This document shows, piece by piece, positions 8,488-18,255 of a stretch of DNA of 64,000 bases. Within the stretch, counting starts at the first letter, position 1. Every line of letters begins with the position of its first letter. Location of the stretch: assembly GCA_963732635.1 (NCBI GenBank), contig CAVTAL010000033.1, positions 1 to 64,000 of the forward strand, read 5' to 3'. Below the pieces are notes generated by a model that saw nothing but the letters and a program-made list of their open reading frames with translations, searched no databases and was not told the origin of the DNA. This stretch comes from JAKFWF01 sp963732635. GTDB lineage: Bacteria; Pseudomonadota; Alphaproteobacteria; Rhizobiales; Hyphomicrobiaceae. Position numbers and translations under genes: made by a program.

Positions 8488-10554
8488 TCAGGCAGCAGTG
8501 CTCCGCGGAACAGTAGAAAGCTCGATTTCGATCCAGCCGAGCCCGTTGACACGGATGACATCTCCGGGCCCGGCCAGCACGGTCGTCGTTTCCGCTTCGA
8601 CCACCGCCGGTCCCACGATCGTGTGACCGGGTTCGAGACGGTCCAGAGCATATACGGGCACGTCGCGCCAAACGCCCATATAGACCTGACGTTTACCGCT
8701 CGGATGGCAGGCGCGATCGGCATCGATTTGCATCGCCGGTGCCATCTCGGACGCAACCGAGCCGACAGCGGCGACGCGGGCGTTGACGAATACGACTTCC
8801 TGGCCTGGCGAGGAATACGTGTAGAGCTCCTGGTGTCGCCGGTGGAACCGCTGCTCGATCGTCTCGATCAGCTTCGGGTCCGCGAGGTCGACGTCGGACA
8901 GCGCAACGTCCACCTCGAAGATCTGCTCGCCGTAGCGCATCTCCGCGGAGCGCTCGATGCCGATCGGTCCGTCGAACCAGGACCGCAAGCGGTCGGTGGC
9001 GTTCCGCTCGAGCCCGGCGAAGATGTCTCGGACTCCGGCGGCCGTCATCCGCGATCCGGTCTCGAAGTGCGTCGCGGCGCGTTCGTAACGCAGGTCCGTC
9101 GTGAGCATGCCCCAGGCGGAGAGCACCGAGGCCATGGTCGGCACGACGATACAGGAGATGTCGAGTTCGCGCGCCACCTCGCAGGCGTGCAGGCCGGCCG
9201 CACCACCGAAGCTCAACAGCGTATGACGTCTGGGGTCGACGCCCCGCCGCAGCGTCATTAGGCGGATGCCGTCCGCCATCTTGACGTTGATGAGACGGTA
9301 GATGCCTGCCGCCGCCTCCATGCGCGAAATACCGAGCCGCTTTGCGAGACGGTCGACGGCCGCGATCGATGCTTCCCGATCGAGCGGGCGTTTGCCACCC
9401 ATGAAGTTCGCGGCGTCGAGATAGCCGAGCGCGACGTTGGCGTCGGTCACGGTCGCGGCCGTGCCGCCGTTGCCGTAGCAGGCCGGTCCCGGGATCGAGC
9501 CGGCGCTCTCCGGGCCGACCTTGAAGCTGCCGCCGGCATCGACACTCGCGATCGAGCCACCGCCAGCCGCGATGCTCGCGATGTCCAGGCTGCGCAGTGC
9601 GATGCGCTGTCCCGCGAGGACGCCTTCGCTCGACAGCGACGCGCGCCCCTCGGTGACGAGCGAAATGTCGGTGCTGGTGCCGCCCATGTCGAACGGAACG
9701 AGGTCGGGCTTGCCGAGGAGACGGGCACACCGCAAGGCACCCGCTACGCCGCCAGCCGGTCCCGACAGCGTCGTGCCGGCTGCGAGACGCGCCGCCTCCT
9801 CCACCGGTGCCATGCCGCCATGCGAGAGGATGATGAAGAGACTGCCGCCGAACCCGGCCTCCTCGAGCCGCCGCTCCAGCCCGGCGAGGTAGAGACGAAC
9901 GGTCGGTGCGACATAGGCGTTCACCATCGTGGTGGAGAAGCGTTCGTACTCCTTGATCTGCGGCAGCACGTCGCTGGACCGCGAAATGTCGATACCGGGC
10001 AAGGCGGCGGCGATGCGCTCGGCGGCTGCCATCTCGTGCACCGGATTGCGATAGGCGTGAAGAAAGCAGATCGCGACTGAGGTGGCGCCGGCCGAGCCGA
10101 TCGCCGTGATCGCTCGCTGCAGCGAGGCGTCGTCGAGCGGCAGCATGACCTCGCCGTCGGGCCGCATGCGCTCGCGCACCGTGAAACGTAGTTCGCGAGG
10201 CACCAGCGGCTCCGGCGGCGGCGAGCGCAGATCGTAGCGGTCGCCTTTCAGGCCCTCGCGCATCTCGACGATGTCGCGATGGCCGGCCGTCGTAAGCAGT
10301 GCGACCTTCGCGCCCTTGCGCTCCAGCAGCGCGTTGGTGGCGACCGTCGTGCCATGCACCAGCCGACGCGTCGCCTTCAGCATGTCGGTGCGCGAGAGGC
10401 CCAGCCGCCGCGCAAGCTCCTCGAGCCCGGTCATGACGCCAATCGACTGGTCCTGCGGCGTCGAGGGCGACTTTGCGAAGGTAGCGCGTCCGCTTGCGTC
10501 GAGCGCGACAAGGTCCGTGAAAGTACCACCCACGTCGATACCGATCGTCAGCAT
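8488..10554 (-). CDS. hyuA: Hydantoinase/oxoprolinase subunit A
   Basis: 688-residue ATP-dependent amidohydrolase subunit of the hydantoinase A / 5-oxoprolinase family. It uses ATP to open cyclic amides (hydantoins, 5-oxoproline, related lactams or N-methylhydantoin). ATG 10554 was chosen because it gives the N-terminal nucleotide-binding motif TIGIDVGGTFTDLVALD at once and lies one base after the hyuB stop with AGGGGG ahead. Other family blocks are VHGTTVATNALLERKGA, LSGPAGGVAGAL, FDMGGTSTDI and LLSFGGAAGLHACEVA. Intact. With hyuB it makes a heteromeric enzyme. The neighbouring FAD oxidoreductase suggests breakdown of an N-containing cyclic compound; the exact substrate is not deducible. Confidence 0.93.
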   Translation of the reverse strand: MLTIGIDVGGTFTDLVALDASGRATFAKSPSTPQDQSIGVMTGLEELARRLGLSRTDMLKATRRLVHGTTVATNALLERKGAKVALLTTAGHRDIVEMREGLKGDRYDLRSPPPEPLVPRELRFTVRERMRPDGEVMLPLDDASLQRAITAIGSAGATSVAICFLHAYRNPVHEMAAAERIAAALPGIDISRSSDVLPQIKEYERFSTTMVNAYVAPTVRLYLAGLERRLEEAGFGGSLFIILSHGGMAPVEEAARLAAGTTLSGPAGGVAGALRCARLLGKPDLVPFDMGGTSTDISLVTEGRASLSSEGVLAGQRIALRSLDIASIAAGGGSIASVDAGGSFKVGPESAGSIPGPACYGNGGTAATVTDANVALGYLDAANFMGGKRPLDREASIAAVDRLAKRLGISRMEAAAGIYRLINVKMADGIRLMTLRRGVDPRRHTLLSFGGAAGLHACEVARELDISCIVVPTMASVLSAWGMLTTDLRYERAATHFETGSRMTAAGVRDIFAGLERNATDRLRSWFDGPIGIERSAEMRYGEQIFEVDVALSDVDLADPKLIETIEQRFHRRHQELYTYSSPGQEVVFVNARVAAVGSVASEMAPAMQIDADRACHPSGKRQVYMGVWRDVPVYALDRLEPGHTIVGPAVVEAETTTVLAGPGDVIRVNGLGWIEIELSTVPRSTAA

Positions 10555-10555
10555 G

Positions 10556-12225
10556 TCAGTCCCCCTTGCCGTCATGCCCATCCCCGCTCACGAGACCCTG
10601 CTCGATATCCCGACGCCGTGCTGCCGGCGACCGCTTCTCCGGTGGCCCCCAGCCGCCGCCGCCGGCCGAGCGCACTTCGAGACAGTCGCCGGGCCTGATC
10701 TCTATCCCGACCTCCTTCGTCTTGAGTTCGCGCGTGCGCCCATCGGTCGAGACCAGCCGGTAATGGTGCGGCTTGCCGTCATGGCCGCCGACCATGCCGC
10801 AGGACGGGTGCCTGACGCCCTCGCCGGCGGTGTTGGCGAGCGCCGGTTCCCGCACCTCGAACACCAGGTCGAGCGACACACCGAGGCCGCCACGATGCTC
10901 GCCGTCGCCTCCCGAATCCACCCGAAATTCGTGATGCCGGAAGTGCAGCGGGAACCGCGTCTCCGCCACCTCGAGGCTGCCGAACTTCAAGCCGCCCACT
11001 GTGTGCCACTCGCCGATCGACGACCAGCCATCGCCGCCGATCGAGGCACCACCACCGGGGCGAGCCTGGAACAAGTGCCAGATGAAGCTGCGACCGGTCT
11101 TCGGATTCTCGCCTTTGACCGCGACACGGAACCGCCGCCCCCAGCCGCCCATGACCCGCTCGGGGCAGCAATTCGCCATCGCCTTGATGATGGCTTCGAC
11201 GATCTCGTTGAGGGATGACTGGTGCACAGCGTCACCGGCAGGCCCGCATCCGCCCATACGATCGTGCCCTGCCTTGCAATGACCTGAAGCGGCCTGAGCG
11301 CGCCGGCGTTCTTCGGTATGTCGGCGTCGATAAGGTAGGCGAAAGCCATGACAACGGCCGCATGCATGTTGGCGTGCGAAGAGTTGACGAAACTCGTCGT
11401 CTGCGGATCGGAGTCCGACAGATCGATCTCGATGTCGCTGCCGCGCTTCGTCACCTTCGCCGCGATGCGGATGTCGGTGCGGCCGTGACCGTCGTCGTCG
11501 AGGAAGGCCTCGCCGTGATAGACGCCGTCTTTCCAAGACGTGACTACAGCGCGGGCCTGCTGCTCGGCCGAATCCAGGATCTGCTCGATCGCGGTCTCGA
11601 CCACGGGCGCGCCGAATTCGCCGAAGAGCTTGGCCATGCGGCGCTCGCCGAGGTGGGCGGCCCCGATCATGGCAGCCATGTCGCCGCGAAAATCGTACGG
11701 ATTGCGGACGTTGAGCGCGAGCATGTCGAGGATGTCATCTCGCAGCTTGCCCGCATCGTATAGTTTGATCGGTGGAATGCGCAGTCCCTCCTGCCAGATC
11801 TCGGTGGCTTGCGGATTGTAAGCTCCGTGAGTGGCGCCGCCGATGTCGCTCTGGTGCGCGCGCACGATGCTCCAGAACAGGCGCCGCTCGCCGTCGAAGA
11901 TCGGCACGAACGCCGTCACGTCCGGCAGATGGCTGCCGCCGAATTCCGGATCGTTCATCAGGTAGACGTCGCCGGGATTAACATCGCGGCAATGCTTCTC
12001 GACGGCGCGCGTCGCCCAGGGCAGCGCGCCGACATGCACCGGGATGTGGTCGGCCTGCGCGATGAGACGACCTTGAACGTCGCAGATTGCCAGTGAAAAA
12101 TCGCGGCTGGAGTTCAGGATCTGCGAGTAGGAGGTGCGCAGCATCGCCTCGCCCATCTCGGCGACGATACCGCTGAGGCGATGCTGGACGACGGAGCGCG
12201 TGATCGGATCGACTTTGATGGTCAT
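10556..12225 (-). CDS. hyuB: Hydantoinase/oxoprolinase subunit B (one frameshift)
   Basis: Partner of HyuA, about 556 residues when joined. It starts at ATG 12225 (MTIKVDPITRSVVQHRL). Family blocks are MLRTSYSQILNSSRDFS, HVGALPWATRAVEKH, GDVYLMNDPEFGGSHLPD, DIGGATHGAYNP and RNPYDFRGDMAAMIGA. The frame shifts near 11222 within a CATCCCTCAACG run (after LPVTLCTSHP). It resumes with LNEIVEAIIKAM to the C-terminus GDCLEVRSAGGGGWGPP, the classic HyuB tail. One inserted base explains the shift, so this may be sequence error. It is followed immediately by hyuA and preceded by the FAD gene 38 bases upstream, all one strand. Confidence 0.9.
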
Positions 12226-12263
12226 ATGGCGCCTGCACGTTCGATGCGGGAGGACTGGTTCGT

Positions 12264-13430
12264 TCAATGGTGGGAGGAAGCGATAGGCCGGTTCCTGTCC
12301 TGGCTCGGAGCAAGACAGGCGGCGGTCGGGATTGATTTAGGCCCGCCCTCGAGCACCCAATCTGCCGCCAACTGGCCGATCACGGGGCCGAGCTGAATGC
12401 CGTAGCCGCCTGCCCCGGCCGCCGTCACGATCGCTGGCTCAGCCGGGTCGACGCAACCTACGAGCGGCTGGCCGTCAAAGGAGCAGGGATAGAGGCCCGC
12501 CCAGCCGCGACCAAAGCCCGCGCCGGGCAAATCAGGCACGCGTTCCAGCAGCATCTCCGCCAGCTGCTCCTTCGCCGTCTCGCTGATCTGATCGTCGTAG
12601 TCGTCGGGATCGGCCGCCGTTCCAGCGCCCGACTTGTGGAACTCGGTGATCAACTCCCCTGGGCGGTCGTGGCGAAAATTGAGACCGGTGCCACGACCCT
12701 GCACCAGATCCATGACCATCGGCATCACATAGCCGAGCGGACGTTCGAGTTTGATCGTCACCGCCTCGTGCCGCTCCGGCGTGATATGCAGTGTCTGCCC
12801 CAAGAGTGCGGCGACCTTGCCGGCCCAGGCTCCAGCGGCGTTGACCACCGCATCGCAGGCGATAACTCCCGTCGATGTCGCAATATCGAAGCCGCCGCCG
12901 CTCCGGCGCTTCCCACCGAGCAGACGACAGTCTTGACGTATCGCGCCGCCCTTCTCAGCCACCTGCCGGGCCAACAGCGTGCACATCGAATGCGGATCCA
13001 GGAAGCCGTCCTCGGGTCCAAACAAGGCCCCTGCAATGCCATCGGTTCTCATGTGCGGCACGAGCCTGCGAATCTCTACGAGGTCAAGCACGCGCGCCGA
13101 GCCAAGACCGAACTCGCGCTGCATCTCCAGGCTTTCGCGGAACAGCGCGAGATCGCGCTCGTCCCGTCCGAGCCGCATGTAGCCGATAGGTTGGAACTCC
13201 AGGCCGAGCGACCGCCAGTGCCGGATCTGCCGCACGCTGTGAGAGCGCAGCTCGACAGCGAACCGATCGACGTGCTGGGTGCCGACGACGCCGACCGATC
13301 GGCCACTAGAGCCGGATGCGATGTGCGCCGCATCGATCACTGTAACCACGGCCCCGCGCTCAACGAGATTGATCGCTGCCGACATTCCGAGCGTACCCGC
13401 CCCGATGACCACTACACGCATTTTGCTCAT
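12264..13430 (-). CDS. FAD-dependent oxidoreductase (DAO / sarcosine oxidase beta-like)
   Basis: 388-residue flavoprotein of the D-amino-acid-oxidase fold. It begins at ATG 13430 (MSKMRVVVIGAG); an upstream TTG at 13445 is possible but less likely. The N-terminal Rossmann motif GAGTLGMSAA is followed by the acidic ribose-binding end VVTVID. Further motifs are VNAAGAWAG, PCSFDGQPLVG, and GAGGYGIQLGPVIGQLAADWVL near the C-terminus, which seats the flavin. Family members oxidise secondary or tertiary amines such as sarcosine, dimethylglycine or related N-methyl amino acids. Lying just before hyuBA suggests a shared route in which a ring-opened N-methyl product is oxidised; this is inference. Intact. 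Confidence 0.9.
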   Translation of the reverse strand: MSKMRVVVIGAGTLGMSAAINLVERGAVVTVIDAAHIASGSSGRSVGVVGTQHVDRFAVELRSHSVRQIRHWRSLGLEFQPIGYMRLGRDERDLALFRESLEMQREFGLGSARVLDLVEIRRLVPHMRTDGIAGALFGPEDGFLDPHSMCTLLARQVAEKGGAIRQDCRLLGGKRRSGGGFDIATSTGVIACDAVVNAAGAWAGKVAALLGQTLHITPERHEAVTIKLERPLGYVMPMVMDLVQGRGTGLNFRHDRPGELITEFHKSGAGTAADPDDYDDQISETAKEQLAEMLLERVPDLPGAGFGRGWAGLYPCSFDGQPLVGCVDPAEPAIVTAAGAGGYGIQLGPVIGQLAADWVLEGGPKSIPTAACLAPSQDRNRPIASSHH

Positions 13431-13437
13431 CGGTCTG

Positions 13438-13605
13438 TCAGCCAAGATAGAGTGAATAGGCGCCGCAGGACTTCGGATTGAAGATCACGTTATCCCTGTC
13501 CGGTGCCAGCGTGCCGTAGGTCTTGTAAGCGAGGTGAGCCGCCGGCACCGTCATCCCGGACTTCAGGACGAGCGAACCAAGCTCGAAGGTCTCGTGATCC
13601 GACAT
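13438..13605 (-). pseudogene. MetX-like alpha/beta hydrolase, N-terminal remnant
   Basis: A 55-residue reading frame from ATG 13605, with GGAG 9-12 bases upstream. It matches the N-terminus of the homoserine O-acetyltransferase-like alpha/beta-hydrolase family: FELGSLVLKSGMTVPAAHLA, then YKTYGTL, then DNVIF. Family members are about 340 residues and carry the nucleophile serine around residue 140, so this product lacks the catalytic core. The stop at 13438 falls just ahead of the FAD gene start, so the fragment was probably left by a deletion that joined it to that gene. It may still supply the ribosome entry for the downstream operon. Confidence 0.6.
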
Positions 13606-15048
13606 GGGTTGGCTCCAGAGAAATGGATCCTCGCCGAAGGCGATGGAAAAACCAACGTAGCGCGTCCGCCGACTTTGGTGCTACCCGCTTTGCCGCCACC
13701 TACAGCCGTACCCGTATACCTGCTGGGCAGGAGTTCAGTTCAACTAGGTCTGCCGCAAACTCTAGGCGAGCGTGGCCTACATGTTCCGAAAGTAGGTCCG
13801 CGACAGTGGCTATCGGGGCGCCTATGCACGAACGGACATCGAGGGGTGTCACGGATTGGGTCTCGGCCATCGGCAAGCACGGTCGCTTTCGGGGGTATTG
13901 CGTCGGCACTGTCGAGCATGCGAGCCTGATCGAGGTGCGGGGCTCCTGGCCGGACGGTCTCGGATCACTTCGACCGTCAGATTGCGTCTCCCTGTCGCGA
14001 ATGACCCGATGCGGAATTCGTCGGACTGAAAAAATGGAGCTTCCGCGCAGCACATTACGGCGCATGCCCGTAGATCTGATGCCCTAATTGGCTCTTGGCC
14101 AGTCTCGGTGTAGCGATCGTCTATTAAGATTGTAGACCCAAGCTTTTCCTTCTGAAACCTGATGTAACATTTCGACCGCTATTACTTTCACGAAATCTCC
14201 CGCGATCTTCAAGACTTACCGGTTGCAACGGTTCCCGGGGCGTGCGACAGCCGATGTCCCTCCCGTATCGGCACAGATGCGCACTACACGCCAATGCTGG
14301 CCCGGACTGCTACCTGGAGTAGCACGCCCGGGATCTACGCGCAACTAGACGGTTCGGGAGGCGCTGAAGACGCAGAGTGGATTGTCTACCATGGCTGGTT
14401 GATCAAGTTGCGACCGTGGACGCTAATAAGCGCATCGCAGAAGCCCTCTATGCACCGTGCCGAACGGGACGGCCTCTGCAGAGACGCGCCGTCGTACGAT
14501 CCATGCGCGTCATTACGGTCTGGCCATGGCCTACATGGGGCGATTGGCCCAAGTGCAGCCAGTTGATGCTGGTCAAAGCGAGTGCCGCTCGACGTGGCCG
14601 AAGGAGCCTCTGCTTTGAGGGGGGCTGTTTGCATCTCGGTCGATCGCGCAGTGAGCCTCGACGATGGCGCGGATAGCAACCGTGGAGTGCGATTCAGTCA
14701 CTCTCGCGAGGTTGCTCAGTGACGGCAGCGACCGCCTGATCGAACGATCCATGGCGCAAGTCCGCGATCGCCAAGCCACGCTCGTGGCCAATCTTCGACG
14801 CGCTTGGAACTGTCGAGGTCGTTGCCGCAAAAGCGCTGTCTGCGCGCGACCAAGCCTGCCGCTGCCGCGGATAATGGAGCTCTGGCCGGCCCGACGCAGG
14901 ATCCTTGAGCGGAGCGCCGCATGTGGCACGAGGTCAGCTTCCTCTGCTTCCGACCGTCAAGCCTCTGATTCAGCTACCGTCGCGGAAATTGCCGGGGCGG
15001 GAGGCGGTAGCGAAAGCCGCTTCCGCCCCGGCGACGCGCAATCTTCCA
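13606..15048. other. 1.4 kb stretch without a supportable gene
   Basis: I see no reading frame with family character on either strand. Several open frames are arginine/serine-rich by-products of high GC. A dispersed 55-base repeat lies at 14893-14947. AT-richer sequence around 14120-14230 may once have been a promoter region. The stretch separates the hyu/FAD unit from the TRAP/CoA-transferase unit. Confidence 0.6.
14893..14947. repeat. Dispersed imperfect repeat, copy 1
   Basis: About 55 bases that align with 57253-57305. The longest shared exact block is CGAGGTCAGCTTCCTCTGC. Flanks share GGAGCG(C/T)CG and AGGATC. Both copies lie in gene-poor, remnant-bearing DNA. I see no coding reading conserved between them. 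Confidence 0.5.
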
Positions 15049-16158
15049 TCACTTCTTCTGATTGCGGAAGCGCGCCATGTAGCTGTCCATGGTCAGGTCG
15101 ACGACCTGGTTCCACAGATACTGGTCGTCGCGGAACGCCACGAAGTGGTCGTAGATGCGCTTGAACTTCGGGTTCTTGGCCGCGAGCTCATCGTAGGCTT
15201 CGTTGGCGGCTTTCCAGCAGGCTTCCATGACGTCCGGCGGAAACGCCTTCAGGATCGCTCCTGCGCCGACCAGACGCTTCAATGCCGGCGGATTGAGCGC
15301 ATCATACTTCGCTGACATCCACTGGTTCGTTTCGGCCGAGGCAGACAGCAGCATCTGCTGGTAGGGCTTCGGCAAGGCCGCCCACTTTTCGAGGTTGGAG
15401 AACACGCCGACCGTCGGCCCGACTTCCCACCAGCCGGGATAGTAGTAGTATTTCGCAACCTTCACGAAGCCGAGCTTTTCGTCGTCGTGCGGACCAACCC
15501 ATTCGGCGCCGTCGATCGTGCCCTTTTCGAGCGCGGGATAGATGTCGCCGCCCGCGATCTGCTGTGGCACCACACCAAATTTAGCCATGATCGTGCCGGC
15601 GAGGCCACCGACGCGGAATTTCAGACCGTTGAGGTCCGCCAGCGAGTTGATCTCCTTGCGGAACCAGCCGCCCATCTGGCCGTTGGTGTTGCCGGCCGGC
15701 GAGTAGAGAACATTGTAGCTCTTGAAGAACTCGTTCATCAGGTCGAGCCCGCCGGCGTGGTACATCCACGCATTCCGCATCCGCGGATTCATGCCGAATG
15801 GCAGGTCGGTGCCAAAGGCGAAGGTCGGATCCTTGCCGTAGTAGTAGAATGGCGAAGTGTGGCCGCATTCGACGGTGCCGGTCTGGACAGCATCGAGCAC
15901 CTGCAGGCCAGGAACGATTTCACCAGCGGCGAAGACCTGAATCTGGAATTTGTTGTCGCTGAGTTCGGCGACGCGCTTGGCGAGGTATTCGCAGCCGCCG
16001 TAAAGCGTATCGAGGGATTTCGGCCAGCTCGCCACCATGCGCCATTTCACTTCCGGAGCGGATTGCGCAATCGCTGGCGCAGCCAATGACGAGGCTGCCA
16101 TCGCAACACCGCCGGCCGCGCCAGCCTTGATGATATTCCGCCTGCTTGTCGTCTTCAT
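15049..16158 (-). CDS. TRAP transporter solute-binding protein (DctP family), Tat-exported
   Basis: 369-residue periplasmic binding protein for a carboxylate-type substrate, starting at ATG 16158. The N-terminus TTSRRNIIKAG is a twin-arginine signal, with a hydrophobic stretch and likely cleavage after APAIA (about residue 30). Mature sequence has family features: WPKSLDTLYGGCEYLAKRV, QVFAAGEIVPGLQVLD, FRVGGLAGTI, AEWVGPHDDEKLG. This is the mannitol/chloroaromatic-type DctP branch, often with Tat signals. No membrane subunits (DctQ/DctM) are next to it. It sits at the end of the SDR/CaiB operon, so its ligand is probably that pathway's substrate. It might use the dctQM at 31-33 kb or a distant pair. 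Intact. Confidence 0.88.
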   Translation of the reverse strand: MKTTSRRNIIKAGAAGGVAMAASSLAAPAIAQSAPEVKWRMVASWPKSLDTLYGGCEYLAKRVAELSDNKFQIQVFAAGEIVPGLQVLDAVQTGTVECGHTSPFYYYGKDPTFAFGTDLPFGMNPRMRNAWMYHAGGLDLMNEFFKSYNVLYSPAGNTNGQMGGWFRKEINSLADLNGLKFRVGGLAGTIMAKFGVVPQQIAGGDIYPALEKGTIDGAEWVGPHDDEKLGFVKVAKYYYYPGWWEVGPTVGVFSNLEKWAALPKPYQQMLLSASAETNQWMSAKYDALNPPALKRLVGAGAILKAFPPDVMEACWKAANEAYDELAAKNPKFKRIYDHFVAFRDDQYLWNQVVDLTMDSYMARFRNQKK

Positions 16159-16234
16159 GCTGCGTGTTCCCTTTGTTTTCTGCTTGTGGGGCCAGTTTGC
16201 TTTTTCCCGATGCCGCGGCCGATCGGCCATCGGG

Positions 16235-17009
16235 TCAATGAATGTGGCTGCCGCCGTTCACGTCGATCGTGGCGCCGGTGATGTAGGCGGACAGGTCAGA
16301 CGCCAGGAACAGGCAAGCACCTGCGATATCCGACGGCTTGCCGGCGCGCTGCAGGGGGATGCCGGCGACGATCTCGGCGAACTTGTCGCTCGTCAGATTG
16401 CCATCCAGCATGGCGGTCTCGACCATCGAGGGGCAAACGACGTTGGCGCGGATACCGAGCGGCCCGAATTCGCGCGCGATCGTGCGGGTGAGGCTGATGA
16501 CCCCGCCTTTTGATGCGGCATAGTGAGCACCACCGACGAGGCCACCACCACGCTGGGCTGCGACCGACGCGAGATTGACGATGGTGCCGGCTCGCCTGCT
16601 CGCAAAGACGTTCAGGACCGCCTGGCAGATGTTGAACGTCCCCTTGAGGTTGACGCCGAGGATGCGATCATAGTCGGCCTCCTCGATCGACAGCATCGAT
16701 TGTGCCCGGACTATTCCCGCGCAATTCACGAGACAATCGAGCCCGCCGAGGCGCTCAGCGGTTTCGGACACCACCTGCTTGCATTCGTTCGAACTTTGAA
16801 TATCGCACTTCAGCCCGATCGAGTGTCGGCGCGCGGCCGATAGCGGCGGTGATGGACGCGGCAATGGCGGCGGTCGCCGTATCGTCCATCGCCACATCGA
16901 CGACTGCCAGTTTGGCGCCGTGCCTAGCGAACAATTCAGCCGTTGCGTAACCGATACCTCTCAACGAGGCTGCACCTACGACCAGGCAGACTTTGTCTTG
17001 CAACATCAT
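16235..17009 (-). CDS. SDR-family NAD(P)-dependent oxidoreductase (one frameshift)
   Basis: Classical short-chain dehydrogenase of about 255 residues when joined. Start at 17009 (MMLQDKVCLVVGAAS). The cofactor loop is GAASLRGIGYATAELFARHG, followed by LAVVDVA, whose Asp suggests NAD. The frame shifts near 16835; homology resumes with CDIQSSNECKQVV. Later motifs are NCAGIV, the catalytic serine region NLASVAAQRGGG, the active-site HYAASKGG (Tyr/Lys), and C-terminal GATIDVNGG. It is followed by the DctP gene after 76 bases and preceded by the CaiB transferase. It probably oxidises a hydroxy intermediate in the same pathway. One-base shift in a GC-rich run; error or recent mutation. Confidence 0.85.
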
Positions 17010-17043
17010 TTCATACCACCTTGGACCGACATTGGCCTTTTGT

Positions 17044-18255
17044 TCAGCTGGCGTTCGAAGCGGCAAAGGCCGCGCCCTCTGCGATCAGCCGATCAACCTC
17101 GGCCGACGAATAGCCAAGGTCACCCAGCACCACGCGTGTCGACCAGCCGCGTGGCAGGGACGACGATCGGAGCGCCAAATTCTCCGCGTCGACCTTGATC
17201 GATGATCTGATGGCGGCGGTTCGACCCTCGGTCGGGTGCTCTTCGAACTCGATCAGTCCGACCGCCGCGAGGTGCGGATCGTGACGCAGCGTATCGAGCG
17301 TGTGACACGGCATGGCCGCGATATCCGCGCCCTGCAGGATTTCGAGCCATTCCGCCGTGGTGCGATTGGTCAAAGGCGTACCCCTAACCGCGAACCACTC
17401 CGCGACGTACTTGGCGCGCGCCGCAACCGATCCGAATCTCGGATCATCGAGCAGATCGGCCCGATCCGTCACCTTCAGGAACGCTCGTACCTGCGGATCG
17501 GTGTTGATGGTGAAGGAGATCCAGCCGTCCGCTGTCTGCACCGGCTTGTTATGTGGGCTGAGCAGCCGCTGATCGCCGATCTTGCCCACCGGCGGGTCGA
17601 AACTGTGTTGGGCCAAATGCTCCTGCAGAACAAATGCTGCCATGGTCTCGAACATCGGGATCTCGATGCTCACTCCGTGCCCCGTAGCGTTGCGTTGCAT
17701 CACTGCCGCAAGGATGGCGCCGGCCGTGATCTCACCGACGACGTGATCGCAGATGAGCATCGGCACATAGGCCGGCGCGCCGTCGCGCGCGAGCATCAGT
17801 CCGGCCATGCCGGTCGCCCCTTGCACGACGCTGTCGTAAGTCGGCAAGCCGGAATAAGGACCGTCAGTCCCGTAACCGGTGATCAGGCAGTAGACCTTCT
17901 CCGGGTGCCTGGTGCGGACCGATGCGGCGTCGAGGCTCAACCGCTCCAGGGCCTGAGGACGCATGTTGGCGACGACGACGTCGGCGCTGGCGACAAGTCG
18001 CTCGACAACGTCGCGCGCCCCCGGCTTTTTCAGATCGAGGCAGATATTCTTCTTGCCGCGGTTGAGGTGAAGGTAGGCGCCGGAGTGCTGGCCCGTGGGC
18101 GACAGGCCGCCGAGCCCCCGCATCAAGTCGCCCTCGGGACTTTCGAGCTTGATGATCTCGGCGCCGTATTGACCGAGACGCCATGTCGCCACCGGGCCGA
18201 CGACGACGCTGGTTAGATCGAGAATTCGAATGCCTTTGAGAGGTTCGAAGCTCAT
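17044..18255 (-). CDS. CaiB/BaiF CoA-transferase family protein
   Basis: 403-residue class III CoA-transferase that moves CoA between carboxylic acids. N-terminal GIRILDLTSVVVGPVATWRLGQ and YLHLNRGKKNICLDLK match the family. The catalytic aspartate is most likely D170 in PMLICDHVVGE. It starts with a four-base ATGA overlap on the dehydratase gene, so it is co-translated. Flanking SDR, dehydratase and TRAP binding protein suggest the acid is imported, activated to its CoA thioester here and then processed. Specific acid unknown. Intact, normal length. Confidence 0.93.
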   Translation of the reverse strand: MSFEPLKGIRILDLTSVVVGPVATWRLGQYGAEIIKLESPEGDLMRGLGGLSPTGQHSGAYLHLNRGKKNICLDLKKPGARDVVERLVASADVVVANMRPQALERLSLDAASVRTRHPEKVYCLITGYGTDGPYSGLPTYDSVVQGATGMAGLMLARDGAPAYVPMLICDHVVGEITAGAILAAVMQRNATGHGVSIEIPMFETMAAFVLQEHLAQHSFDPPVGKIGDQRLLSPHNKPVQTADGWISFTINTDPQVRAFLKVTDRADLLDDPRFGSVAARAKYVAEWFAVRGTPLTNRTTAEWLEILQGADIAAMPCHTLDTLRHDPHLAAVGLIEFEEHPTEGRTAAIRSSIKVDAENLALRSSSLPRGWSTRVVLGDLGYSSAEVDRLIAEGAAFAASNAS

